From Bacteroidota bacterium (lineage in GTDB: Bacteria; Bacteroidota; Bacteroidia; Bacteroidales; UBA6013): a stretch of DNA of 36,928 nucleotides. Of this stretch, positions 26,924 to 33,859 are shown piece by piece. The notes below the pieces were generated by a model. That model had not been told where the DNA came from, searched no databases, and was given only the letters and a program-made list of their open reading frames with translations. Both the position numbers and the translations under genes were made by a program. The first letter of the stretch is position 1; each line of letters starts with the position of its first letter. The DNA lies in NCBI GenBank assembly GCA_020048645.1, contig JAIFMG010000006.1, forward strand, positions 1 to 36,928. Reading direction: 5' to 3'.

Positions 26924-27694
26924 CTAGGGGTTGAAATCGGGGAAATTGTCGCGGAGCATGGCCAGGTATTCGGCGCCGGGGGCGAAGTGCAGGCGCAGGT
27001 TGTCGCCGATGGGTTGGCGCAGGGTATCGGGCAAGTCGCTGTTCCACAGAGAGATGAGATTGCGGACCAGTTGCAGTTTGTTGAGGCGGCTGTCGAGCAG
27101 GTCGGGGCGGTTAAGGCCGTAGAGCTGGATGCTGGCCGTGCCGCGGGGCGAGCGCCGTGCGGGCGTGGCGGTGGCGGCCTGGAAGCGGATGTGGTCCTCG
27201 ATGCAGGGCTCGTCGGGGCGCAGCAGCAGGGGGCGCTCGGGGTCGATGCTCTGGCGGTGGTCGAGGGCCCGGCGGGCGGGGTCCTCCAGGGGGAAGAGGT
27301 CCTTTTTGAAATGCTGGTTGCAGATCTGGCAGGAAAAGAAGAGGTTTTCCCAGCGGTAGGCCAGCCAGTAGTAGCCGGGGCGGATGGTGTGCCCATCGGG
27401 GCTTTGGCGGACGGCTCCCTTGGGGCGGAAGTGCTCGATGTCGCCGTGGGCCACGTGCTTGACCTTGGCCTCGCAGAAGCAGCATTTTCCGTGTTGGGCT
27501 TCGATGAGGGCCTGCTTGATGAGCGGGTGGCCATAGAGCTTGTTCTGGAACTGGAACTTGCGCTTGCCCGACTGGTAGTCGTGGGGGGCGGCCAGGTAGA
27601 GGCGCTTGAGCTCGCGGGAGGCCAGCTCGAGGGGGTCTTTGCCCGTGTTTTCGCTAAGGTCGGGAGCGCGGCCCGCTTTGTCCACCGAGACCAT
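26924..27694 (-). CDS. HNH endonuclease, PtuB-like, partner of LRR-ATPase
   Basis: The protein has 256 residues. Zinc-site cysteines Cys71-x2-Cys74 (CCFCE) and Cys122-x2-Cys125 (FSCQICNQHFKKDLFPL) frame the nuclease core: DIEHFRPK (His88), then YYWLAYRWENLFFSC (Asn117) and Asn126/His128. This matches the HNH family that includes PtuB of Septu and the HNH effector of the Ec78-type retron. It is expected to cut nucleic acid when licensed by the partner ATPase. It starts 5 bp after the stop of the LRR-ATPase gene, so the two are almost surely co-translated; order (ATPase then HNH) is the same as in ptuAB. No reverse transcriptase is present, so this is not a retron. Confidence 0.85.
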   Translation of the reverse strand: MVSVDKAGRAPDLSENTGKDPLELASRELKRLYLAAPHDYQSGKRKFQFQNKLYGHPLIKQALIEAQHGKCCFCEAKVKHVAHGDIEHFRPKGAVRQSPDGHTIRPGYYWLAYRWENLFFSCQICNQHFKKDLFPLEDPARRALDHRQSIDPERPLLLRPDEPCIEDHIRFQAATATPARRSPRGTASIQLYGLNRPDLLDSRLNKLQLVRNLISLWNSDLPDTLRQPIGDNLRLHFAPGAEYLAMLRDNFPDFNP

Positions 27695-27699
27695 CGGCT

Positions 27700-29913
27700 T
27701 CAGGCTTTGGGTCGGTTCAGGTGCAGGGCGGCCTCGCGGATGAGCCTCATGGCCTCGATGTCCTCGGGGCTTTGGCCCATGGGCAGGCTGTCGAGGCGCT
27801 GGTCGAGGTCATGGGCCTCCTGGCGCTTGAGCTCGGGGTCGCGGGCGAAGTCGAGCTCGAGCTCGGCCTTGCGCTTGAGCAGGCGCTCGACCTCGACGGG
27901 CCGGACGCTGTCGAGGCCGAAGAGGTGGCTGATGAGGATCTGGTCCACGCGCCAGCCGCGGATGTCCACGGGGTCGCGCTCGGCCACGACGCCCTCGGGG
28001 GTCTTGCGCAGCAGCACGATGCCCGCGTCGGCGGCCGACTGGGCGATGAAGGGGCTGTGGGTGCTGATGATGAACTGCGTCTGGCTGAAGACCTTGCAGA
28101 GGGCCTCGAGGATGCCGCGCTGCCAGCGGGGGTGCATGAAGATGTCCATCTCGTCCACCATGCAGACGGCCGGCTCGCGGGTGAAGTCGTCCGAGTCGGG
28201 GTAAGCCTCGGAGAGCCGCTGGAGGAAGTGCCCGACCCAGCCGATGATGGACTGGAAGCCCTGGCTGGCCAGGTCGAGCGAGATGCCCTCGGGGTTGTAC
28301 TGGGTGCTGATCCAGACCTGGTCCTGGTTGCGCTTCTTGCGGAAGAGGACCTTCTGGAAGACGGTCTTCTCGCCAAGGATTTCGGAGAACACCTCGAAGG
28401 ATCGGCGGATGACGCGCTCCTCGCGCGAGGCGCCGTTTCCGAAGGGTCCCTGCTCCAGGGCCCTCTTGTAGAGGTAGATGATCCACTCGCTGACCTTGCC
28501 CAGGCCCGCCTGTCCGGTGTTGTTGATGAGCGGGGCCAGGTCGTTGACGTTGGCCCGCTCGAGGTTCTCCTGGAGGTAGCGGTCGGGCTTCTGGGCCGAG
28601 CGGTTCTGGGTGAAGCCGATGAGCAGCGAGCGGGTGTCGTGGCCGCTGAGCACGGGGAAATGGTTGAGGGCCACCACTTGGGTATCCTCGATGCCCTCGG
28701 GCAGGAGCAGCAGGGTGCTGCTCAGGGCCTGGCCCTGGAGGCGGTAGCGCAGGGTGATGCGGCCCTTTTCGCGGCGGATGAAGTTCTCTTGCAGCCCCTC
28801 GATGCGCAGGAGGTCCTCGACCTGCTCCAGGCGGATGTTCTGGTGGTCGTGGCCGACCAGGGCCAGGGCGATGGCGCGGATGAGGGTGGTCTTCCCGGTT
28901 CCGTTGAGGCCGACCAGGCAGGTGAGCTGGGGGTGGAGCTGGACTTCGAGGTGCTTGTAGTGGCCGATGTTCTCGAGCTCGAGGCTTTCGAGGACGACCT
29001 TGGCCTTTTCGGGGGAAAGCTGTTTCTTGAGCTTGGCCTCGAGCTCTTCCACGGTGTGGTAGTACTCGGCCCGCTGCCCGAGCGACTCGACCCAGGGCCG
29101 GTGCGGGCCGAGGGCGCCGCGGTGGAAGAGCACGGAGGGGCTACCGGCCAGGGCGCGGGTCCAGTGCTCGAGGGCCGGGCGGTTCTGGTCGTCGATGGTG
29201 CCGCAGACGAGCAGGACCTGGCTTCCTTCGGCAAGCTGCCGGAGCTGCTCGGTGTGGGTCAGGAACATGGGCTCGGGCAGGTTCCATTCCTGGCATTTCT
29301 GGCGCAGGAGCTGGCGCTGTCGCTCCACCTGGCCTCGGGGGAAGTTGATGTGGAAGTTGGCCCGGCCGTGGGTCCAGCTCCGGAAGTAGGCCCGGATGGC
29401 GTCGAGGCCGGCGGCGGCCACGTCCATCTGCGGGTGTCGCAGCGGGTTGGACTGAAGGTGCAGGCTCTTGAGCTGGGGCATGGCCCAGGCCAGGGCCTCG
29501 GGCAGCTCGTCGATGTAGTTCTTCGCGAGCCAGAGCTGGCGCAGGCTGGGCAGGCGCAGCAGCGGCTCGGGGAATTGCGTGAAGAGGTTGCCGCTCAGGT
29601 GCAGCTCGCGCAACTGCTTGAGGCGGCCGAGGGAGGCGGGCAGTTCGGTCAGGCTGTTCTGGCCCAGGATGAGCACCTGGAGCTCGGCAAGCTCGTGCAG
29701 CCAGTCGGGCAGGGCCACCAGGTCGTTGTGCGAAAGCACGAGCACGCGCAGCTTGCGCAACTGGGCGACCCAGTCGGGCACGCGGTGCAGGCCCAGGTGG
29801 CTGAGGTTCAGCCGGATGGCCGAAAGGAAGGGGCTGGGGTCGAAGTCCTCGAGCAGGCTGGCTTGTCGGATGAACAGCGTCTTGGAGCGGTTCCACTTCA
29901 GGGGGTCGTGCAT
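27700..29913 (-). CDS. Leucine-rich-repeat / AAA ATPase fusion, PtuA-like
   Basis: The protein has 737 residues starting MHDPLKWNRSKTLF; a start at 30021 is also open but its extra codons favour A/T at third positions and overlap the promoter. Residues about 30-160 form five or so 23-residue leucine-rich repeats (LRVLVLSHNDLVALPDWLHE; LRELHLSGNLFTQFPEPL; LRQLWLAKNYIDELPEAL). Residues about 185-300 are an unassigned domain with a VLLVCGTIDDQN strand. The ATPase has Walker A GLNGTGKTT (335-343), a SQGFQS signature-like segment near 550, Walker B VCMVDEMDIFMHP (583-595) and switch His ISTHSPF (616-622), as in RecF/OLD/PtuA-type ATPases. With the HNH gene 5 bp behind, it resembles Septu PtuA with an added LRR recognition domain. 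Confidence 0.88.
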   Translation of the reverse strand: MHDPLKWNRSKTLFIRQASLLEDFDPSPFLSAIRLNLSHLGLHRVPDWVAQLRKLRVLVLSHNDLVALPDWLHELAELQVLILGQNSLTELPASLGRLKQLRELHLSGNLFTQFPEPLLRLPSLRQLWLAKNYIDELPEALAWAMPQLKSLHLQSNPLRHPQMDVAAAGLDAIRAYFRSWTHGRANFHINFPRGQVERQRQLLRQKCQEWNLPEPMFLTHTEQLRQLAEGSQVLLVCGTIDDQNRPALEHWTRALAGSPSVLFHRGALGPHRPWVESLGQRAEYYHTVEELEAKLKKQLSPEKAKVVLESLELENIGHYKHLEVQLHPQLTCLVGLNGTGKTTLIRAIALALVGHDHQNIRLEQVEDLLRIEGLQENFIRREKGRITLRYRLQGQALSSTLLLLPEGIEDTQVVALNHFPVLSGHDTRSLLIGFTQNRSAQKPDRYLQENLERANVNDLAPLINNTGQAGLGKVSEWIIYLYKRALEQGPFGNGASREERVIRRSFEVFSEILGEKTVFQKVLFRKKRNQDQVWISTQYNPEGISLDLASQGFQSIIGWVGHFLQRLSEAYPDSDDFTREPAVCMVDEMDIFMHPRWQRGILEALCKVFSQTQFIISTHSPFIAQSAADAGIVLLRKTPEGVVAERDPVDIRGWRVDQILISHLFGLDSVRPVEVERLLKRKAELELDFARDPELKRQEAHDLDQRLDSLPMGQSPEDIEAMRLIREAALHLNRPKA

Positions 29914-29987
29914 GGCGCGGCGGGTTGAGGCGTTGGCGCCGCGGCCTTGGCTTTCCGGCCAGAAAAGCGTAAGTTCGCGGTGGATTC

Positions 29988-29995
29988 CAAATTTA
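29988..29995 (-). promoter_or_regulatory. Predicted -7 box TAAATTTG of the LRR-ATPase/HNH operon
   Basis: On the minus strand this reads TAAATTTG, an exact TAnnTTTG match, 74 bp before the ATG at 29913. A TTTTGG lies 13 bp upstream, closer than the standard 17-20 bp spacing. The position supports the 29913 start. Confidence 0.5.
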
Positions 29996-30187
29996 AGCGA
30001 TTCCCCGCCAAAAGGCTCCATACCGGGTCTTTTTTTTGGGCGGGCGTCGCCAAGCCTAGCGGCCGAGGCTGGCCATCGTACCTTGTTCCCTGGAACCGGG
30101 AGCCCGGCCGTTCGCGAGGGGGACAGTTCTCAACAAGTGCCGCTTTTTCTTCAGGAGGCGGTTTGGCCAAGTTCCCACAGCGGATCG

Positions 30188-30223
30188 GGCCGCGCCCCCC
30201 ACCGGGGCGCGGCCTCTTTTTTT
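30188..30223 (+). terminator. Intrinsic-terminator-like hairpin on the plus strand with no gene in front
   Basis: GGCCGCGCCCC (30188-30198) pairs with GGGGCGCGGCC (30204-30214) around a 5-base loop and is followed by TCTTTTTTT. The U-tract is on the plus strand, but both neighbouring genes are on the minus strand. On the minus strand it would be a stem without U's, just past the stop of the 30232-30780 gene. It may end an antisense or small RNA, or work as a stem only. Confidence 0.5.
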
Positions 30224-30231
30224 GGGCCTGG

Positions 30232-30780
30232 TCAGAACCAGCGCACGAGGTAGTCGTCGAACTCGGCCCCCCGCGCCAGCTCGCGCAGGTAGCGCACCTC
30301 CACCCGCTCGACGCCGGGAGCCTTGCGCACCAGGCCCTCGAGCAGGCCGAACTGCAGGCTGCGGTTGAAGGTCTGGGTGCGGCGCATCACCTGGCTGTTG
30401 GGCTCGGGCGAGTCGAGCATCTCCCAGCCGCGGCCCTTGTCGTCGTGGATGAGCGAGCTGGCCGCCAAGACCAGGCCGTCCAGGATCTCCAGGGGCTCGG
30501 CCTCGGCGCTGATGATGCCGTTCTCGACCAGCGAGCCGTGGACCGTGTCGCCCACGTTTCGCCCGATCTTGACGATCAGGTCGCGGCCGAGCTGGTCTTC
30601 CATGTACTGGCACATCGCGTTGTAGTGCTCTATCGGGGCCAGCCCGTAGGGGTTCGCCAGGTCAATTCCCTGGCAGATCTTCAGCATCTCGGCCTTGGCC
30701 TGCGGAAAAGGCTCGGCCTCGCGCAGCACGTCGAGGTAGAAGGCCACCAGCAGGGTGACGTTCTCGGTAGATTGGTCCAT
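30232..30780 (-). CDS. Unrecognised soluble protein
   Basis: The protein has 182 residues starting MDQSTENVTLLVAFYLDVLR; a longer frame to 31224 runs into AT-rich repeat sequence and is rejected. It has no signal peptide or TM segment. Visible: an N-terminal helix pair, an IEHYNAMCQYMEDQLGRDLIVKIGRNVGDTV segment, ILDGLVLAASSLIHDDKGRGWEMLD, and a C-terminal VERVEVRYLRELARGAEFDDYLVRWF of alternating strand character. The GRDLIVKIGR pattern is faintly like ligand-binding V4R/heme-NO type helical-sandwich domains, but too weakly to call. It is preceded by its own promoter and followed by the hairpin at 30188-30223. Confidence 0.75.
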   Translation of the reverse strand: MDQSTENVTLLVAFYLDVLREAEPFPQAKAEMLKICQGIDLANPYGLAPIEHYNAMCQYMEDQLGRDLIVKIGRNVGDTVHGSLVENGIISAEAEPLEILDGLVLAASSLIHDDKGRGWEMLDSPEPNSQVMRRTQTFNRSLQFGLLEGLVRKAPGVERVEVRYLRELARGAEFDDYLVRWF

Positions 30781-30807
30781 CGGCTTTCCTTTTGTTGAAT
30801 TGGGCGG

Positions 30808-30815
30808 CCAATTTA
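30808..30815 (-). promoter_or_regulatory. Candidate -7 box TAAATTGG
   Basis: On the minus strand TTTTGTAAATTGGCCGCC precedes the start at 30780 by 27 bp. A nearly identical TTTTTGCTAAATTGGCGGCC precedes metF at 32171-32178, so the motif is shared by two genes in the window. Confidence 0.4.
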
Positions 30816-31008
30816 CAAAAGCTCTCGAAAAGCACCGAATCCGGGAAGTGGAAAATCGCGGGGCATGACAAAACTTGCATCCCTGGCGCGGCGCCGGCCC
30901 GGTCCCGGGCTGGGCATGGGCGGTGAAATCCCCGCCCCCACCCCAGCATAACATCAAAAAAACATCGCCAACCCTAGGATTCCTGGGACAATAAGGAAAT
31001 AAGGTTGA

Positions 31009-31113
31009 GTCCAGTATAAAAACCATTATTTGTATTTTTCTATCTGTAACCAATTGATAATCAAAGAAAATTTTTGAAAGCGAATTTTGAAATGACCTTT
31101 TTAGAGCGCGCCC
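31009..31113 (+). repeat. Direct repeat copy 1
   Basis: This copy starts GTCCAGTATAAAAACC and includes CCAATTGATAATCAAAG and TTTTTGAAAGCGAATTTT. It differs from the copy at 31244-31349 at about ten positions, including one single-base indel. It begins directly inside the left terminal inverted repeat. Confidence 0.9.
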
Positions 31114-31243
31114 ATTTTTGTCCTTGGAGGGGATTTGTCCACGAAAGGCACGAAGGGCACGAATTTTTTTTGAAATCAAAAATAGAGAGGATGAGTGGGA
31201 CAGCGATTTGCAAGGAAAAACCATATGCGATAAGCAAGACTGG

Positions 31244-31349
31244 GTCCAGTATAAAAACCTTTATTTGCATTTTTCTATTTATAACCAATTGATAATCAAA
31301 GATAATTTTTGAAAGCGAATTTTAGAAGTGATCTTTTTAGACCGCGCTC
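31244..31349 (+). repeat. Direct repeat copy 2
   Basis: This is the second copy of the repeat at 31009-31113, 235 bp further on, in the same orientation. Between the copies is a stretch containing CACGAAAGGCACGAAGGGCACGAA, a short internal 9-10 bp repetition. Confidence 0.9.
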
Positions 31350-31378
31350 AAGGTTGTATTCAACACTTGTTAGAATTT

Positions 31379-31454
31379 CTACTAAGGTTTTATCGGAGAT
31401 AGACCGACAAGACCTTATTTCTGGGTAAAACCTTAGTAGGGAGACAATTGTCGG
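31379..31454. repeat. Two interleaved inverted repeats
   Basis: CTACTAAGGTTTTA (31379-31392) is the exact reverse complement of TAAAACCTTAGTAG (31426-31439). CCGACAA (31404-31410) is the reverse complement of TTGTCGG (31448-31454). The order A-B-A'-B' would give a pseudoknot if transcribed; B' is also part of a local GACAATTGTC palindrome. Confidence 0.8.
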
Positions 31455-31665
31455 AATCAAAACAACCTTATTTCCCTATTTTGCCCCATGAACTTGCAAC
31501 GTAAAATGGATGAAAAATTCGATGAGCTGGCCTATTTTCGCGGGGCTCGAAAAACAATGGATGCGAGGACATACGCTAATCTTCTATTTTCACGCCGCAA
31601 GCACACAAGCGAAAACGGAAAGCCGATGCCGTCGAAGAAGTAGGCACCCCCAACCCAAGACCGAA

Positions 31666-32088
31666 ATGGAAACCATCTATCAATCCCAATTCGCGAAGCA
31701 CGCCTACGACAGGGCGACGAAAACCTTGTATTCCGACTGGTACAAGGAAACGGCCAGCATGACGGCCGAAGATTTCAAGAGCGAAATGCGCGAATGGCTG
31801 CACGTTTTCCGAAAGTGCAGGCCTTGGCACTTGTACGACAATTGCGTGGCCTTCAGCTACCCCATCGTGCCCGAGGAGCAAAGCTGGATGGCCAATCTGC
31901 TGAACGCGGAATGGATAGCCCTGGGCTTGAAAAAATATGCCCACATGGTCCCTGGGGAAATGATCACCGAACTGTCTGTCGAACAATTGTTTGATGAATT
32001 CTTCCAAATGAATTTGAAAGACCAGTTCCCCATCATGAACTTTTCGGACAAAGACCTGGCGATCCAATGGTTGCACGAGGGCCACTGA
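31666..32088 (+). CDS. SpoIIAA/STAS-like small cytoplasmic protein
   Basis: The protein has 140 residues starting METIYQSQFAKHAYDRATKTLYSDWY. An in-frame ATG at 31510 would add 52 residues with no coding character, so it is rejected. A starting strand/turn with LYSDWYKETASMTAEDFKSEM, a helix, a strand RPWHLYDNCVAFSYPIVPEEQSWM (the typical 'L-x-D-x-x' strand), GLKKYAHMVPGEM, and the ending FSDKDLAIQWLHEGH place it with SpoIIAA/STAS-like orphans common in Bacteroidota. It shares layout with the gene at 8659-9066. It has no adjacent partner and lies just outside the MITE-like island. More A/T at third positions than metF next door. Confidence 0.65.
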   Translation: METIYQSQFAKHAYDRATKTLYSDWYKETASMTAEDFKSEMREWLHVFRKCRPWHLYDNCVAFSYPIVPEEQSWMANLLNAEWIALGLKKYAHMVPGEMITELSVEQLFDEFFQMNLKDQFPIMNFSDKDLAIQWLHEGH

Positions 32089-32170
32089 AATAGGCGGCCG
32101 AATGGGGCTCGCCTCGGGGCCGCAGGCTTGGGCGCCGGTAGAAACATTGGGCGCGGCTTGCTCTTTTTGC

Positions 32171-32178
32171 TAAATTGG
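32171..32178 (+). promoter_or_regulatory. Candidate -7 box TAAATTGG of metF
   Basis: TTTTTGCTAAATTGGCGGCC lies 33 bp before the ATG at 32211 and is almost the same as the promoter-like sequence before the 30232-30780 gene. Confidence 0.4.
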
Positions 32179-32210
32179 CGGCCTCGAAACCAACCAGAAA
32201 GACCCGCGCC

Positions 32211-33170
32211 ATGCCCCAGAAAGTGATTGACACCATCCGCCAGACGCCCAAGACGCTTTTTTCGTTCGAGCTGCTTCCGCCGCTCAAGGGCAAGGACATC
32301 GACGGCCTCTACGCGACCATCGACCGGCTCGTGGAGTTCAAGCCGCCGTTCATCAACATCACCTACCACCGCGAGGAAGTGGTTTACCAGCCGCTCAAGA
32401 ACGGGCTGATGCAGAAGAAGACCGTGCGGAAGCGGCCGGGCACGGTGGCCATCGCGGCGGCCATCCGCTACAAGTACGACATCCCCGTGGTGCCGCACAT
32501 GATCTGCGGGGGCTTCAGCCGCGAGGAGACCGAGAACGCCCTGCTGGACCTGCACTTCCTGGGCATCGACAACGTGCTGGCCCTGCGGGGCGACCCGGCC
32601 AAGTCGGAGCGCGGATTCGTGCCCGACCCGGGAGGCAACCGCTACGCGGTGGAGCTGGTGCGCCAGATCATGGACCTGAACCGGGGCAAGTACCTCGACC
32701 CCGAGCTGGTCAACACCCACCCGACGCGCTTCTCGGTGGGCGTGGCGGGCTACCCCGAAAAGCACATCGAGGCGCCCAACCCCGAGCAGGACCTGGCCTA
32801 CCTCAAGGAAAAGGTGGACGCCGGGGCCGACTACATCGTCACTCAGCTCTTCTTCGACAACGCGAAGTACTTCGACTTCGTGCGGCGCTGCCGCGAGGCG
32901 GGCATCGAGGTGCCCATCATCCCCGGCCTCAAGCCCATCGCCACGCAGGGGCACCTCAGCCTCTTGCCGCAGGTCTTCAACATCGACATCCCGCAGGAGC
33001 TGGCCCGGGCCGTCATGGCCTGCAAGAACAGCGCCGAGGTCATGCAGGTGGGCGTCGAGTGGGCCATCCAGCAATCGCGCGAGCTGGTCCAGTTCGGCGC
33101 GCCCGTCATCCACTTCTACACCATGGGCAAGGCCGACAACGTGCGGCAGATCGCCCAGGCCGTCTTCTGA
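32211..33170 (+). CDS. metF: 5,10-methylenetetrahydrofolate reductase
   Basis: The protein has 319 residues, a standard bacterial length. It reduces 5,10-methylene-THF to 5-methyl-THF with FAD and NAD(P)H, feeding methionine synthesis, in the cytoplasm. Visible TIM-barrel signatures: FSFELLPPLKG near the N-terminus (the FEFFPP-like motif with the catalytic Glu), INITYH, HMICGGFSREE, the conserved NVLALRGDPAKSE, RFSVGVAGYPEKH, GADYIVTQLFFDNAKYFDFV, IIPGLKPI. The start MPQKVIDTIRQT is chosen over a frame beginning 36 bp upstream because the extra residues are basic and outside the family. pdxH follows 29 bp downstream, so an operon is likely. Confidence 0.97.
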   Translation: MPQKVIDTIRQTPKTLFSFELLPPLKGKDIDGLYATIDRLVEFKPPFINITYHREEVVYQPLKNGLMQKKTVRKRPGTVAIAAAIRYKYDIPVVPHMICGGFSREETENALLDLHFLGIDNVLALRGDPAKSERGFVPDPGGNRYAVELVRQIMDLNRGKYLDPELVNTHPTRFSVGVAGYPEKHIEAPNPEQDLAYLKEKVDAGADYIVTQLFFDNAKYFDFVRRCREAGIEVPIIPGLKPIATQGHLSLLPQVFNIDIPQELARAVMACKNSAEVMQVGVEWAIQQSRELVQFGAPVIHFYTMGKADNVRQIAQAVF

Positions 33171-33199
33171 AATCCAACCAACACCTCCAAAAGCCCGAC

Positions 33200-33859
33200 A
33201 TGAGCCCCCAAAAGCCGCCCTCCGACATCGCCCGCGCCTACCGCACCGAATACGAAAAAGGCCAGATCGACGAAGGCCAGTTGCCCGAATCGCCCTGGAC
33301 CCTGTTCGAGCGCTGGTTCCAGGAGGCCTACCAGAGCGGCGATGAGTTCTCGAACGCCTTCACGCTCGGGACGGTGGACGCCCAGGGCCAGCCGCACGCG
33401 CGGGTGGTGCTCATGCGGGGCTACGACCCGTCGGGCCTGGTGTTCTACACGAACTACAACGGCCGCAAAGGCTCGCAGATCGGCCAGAACGACAGGGTCT
33501 CGGCGCATTTCCTGTGGCAGCGTCAGGAAAGGCAGTTCTGCCTGCTGGGCAGGGCCGTGCGCCTGGACGCCGCGGCCTCGGACGCCTACTTCGCCTCGCG
33601 GCCGCGGACGAGCCAGATCGGCGCCTGGGCCTCGCCCCAGAGCCAGCCGATCGAGGGCCGCGCCGTGCTGGAGCGGCTCTACCAGGAACAGGTGGAACGC
33701 TTCGAGGGCCAGGCGGTTCCTCGCCCCGAATATTGGGGCGGCTACCGCGTCGAGCCGAGCAGCATCGAGTTCTGGCAGGGGCGCCACAGCCGCCTGCACG
33801 ACCGCTTCCTCTGCCTGCCCGGCCCAACGGGCTGGACCTGGCAGCGCCTGGCGCCTTGA
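33200..33859 (+). CDS. pdxH: Pyridoxamine/pyridoxine 5'-phosphate oxidase
   Basis: The protein has 219 residues. It oxidises PNP/PMP to pyridoxal 5'-phosphate with FMN, as a homodimer in the cytoplasm. Signatures in order: FTLGTVDAQGQPHARVVLMRGYD, YTNYNGRKGSQIGQN (FMN phosphate contacts), WQRQERQFCLLGRAVR, SRPRTSQIGAWASPQSQPI, and the family hallmark WGGYRVEPSSIEFWQGRHSR followed by LHDR and a terminal WTWQRLAP. The frame is open upstream into metF, but MSPQKPPSDIARAYRTEYEKG fits the family start. It probably shares the metF transcript; both are small cofactor-metabolism enzymes. Confidence 0.97.
   Translation: MSPQKPPSDIARAYRTEYEKGQIDEGQLPESPWTLFERWFQEAYQSGDEFSNAFTLGTVDAQGQPHARVVLMRGYDPSGLVFYTNYNGRKGSQIGQNDRVSAHFLWQRQERQFCLLGRAVRLDAAASDAYFASRPRTSQIGAWASPQSQPIEGRAVLERLYQEQVERFEGQAVPRPEYWGGYRVEPSSIEFWQGRHSRLHDRFLCLPGPTGWTWQRLAP

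Larger units (their letters stand above)
29914..30231. other. Intergenic region between two minus-strand genes
   Basis: This stretch holds the predicted promoter of the LRR-ATPase gene on its left side and, on the right, a GC-rich hairpin followed by T's in plus orientation. A short T8-GGGCGGG run at 30029-30043 and a CC-rich section near 30088-30110 are also visible. I see no protein-coding gene. Confidence 0.5.
30985..31487. mobile_element. AT-rich MITE-like island with imperfect terminal inverted repeats
   Basis: The left end GGGACAATAAGGAAATAAGG (continuing TTG, 30985-31007) is matched in inverted orientation by the right end at 31463-31487, with about 22 of 25 positions equal after one or two gaps. 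Between them lie two direct repeats of about 105 bp and a large inverted repeat. The base composition is far more AT-rich than the surroundings and no gene longer than about 75 codons is open, none convincing. Flanking target-site duplications are not evident by eye. Confidence 0.5.

Noticed and set aside
29914-30021. Longer start (MEPFGG...) for the LRR-ATPase gene
   Set aside because: The extra 36 codons favour A/T at third positions unlike the rest, and a TAAATTTG promoter lies within them. An A-rich run before that ATG keeps a small doubt.
26924-30231. Retron of the Ec78 type, because the HNH protein resembles its PtuB effector
   Set aside because: No reverse transcriptase gene is present and no msr/msd-like RNA is apparent around the ATPase-HNH pair.
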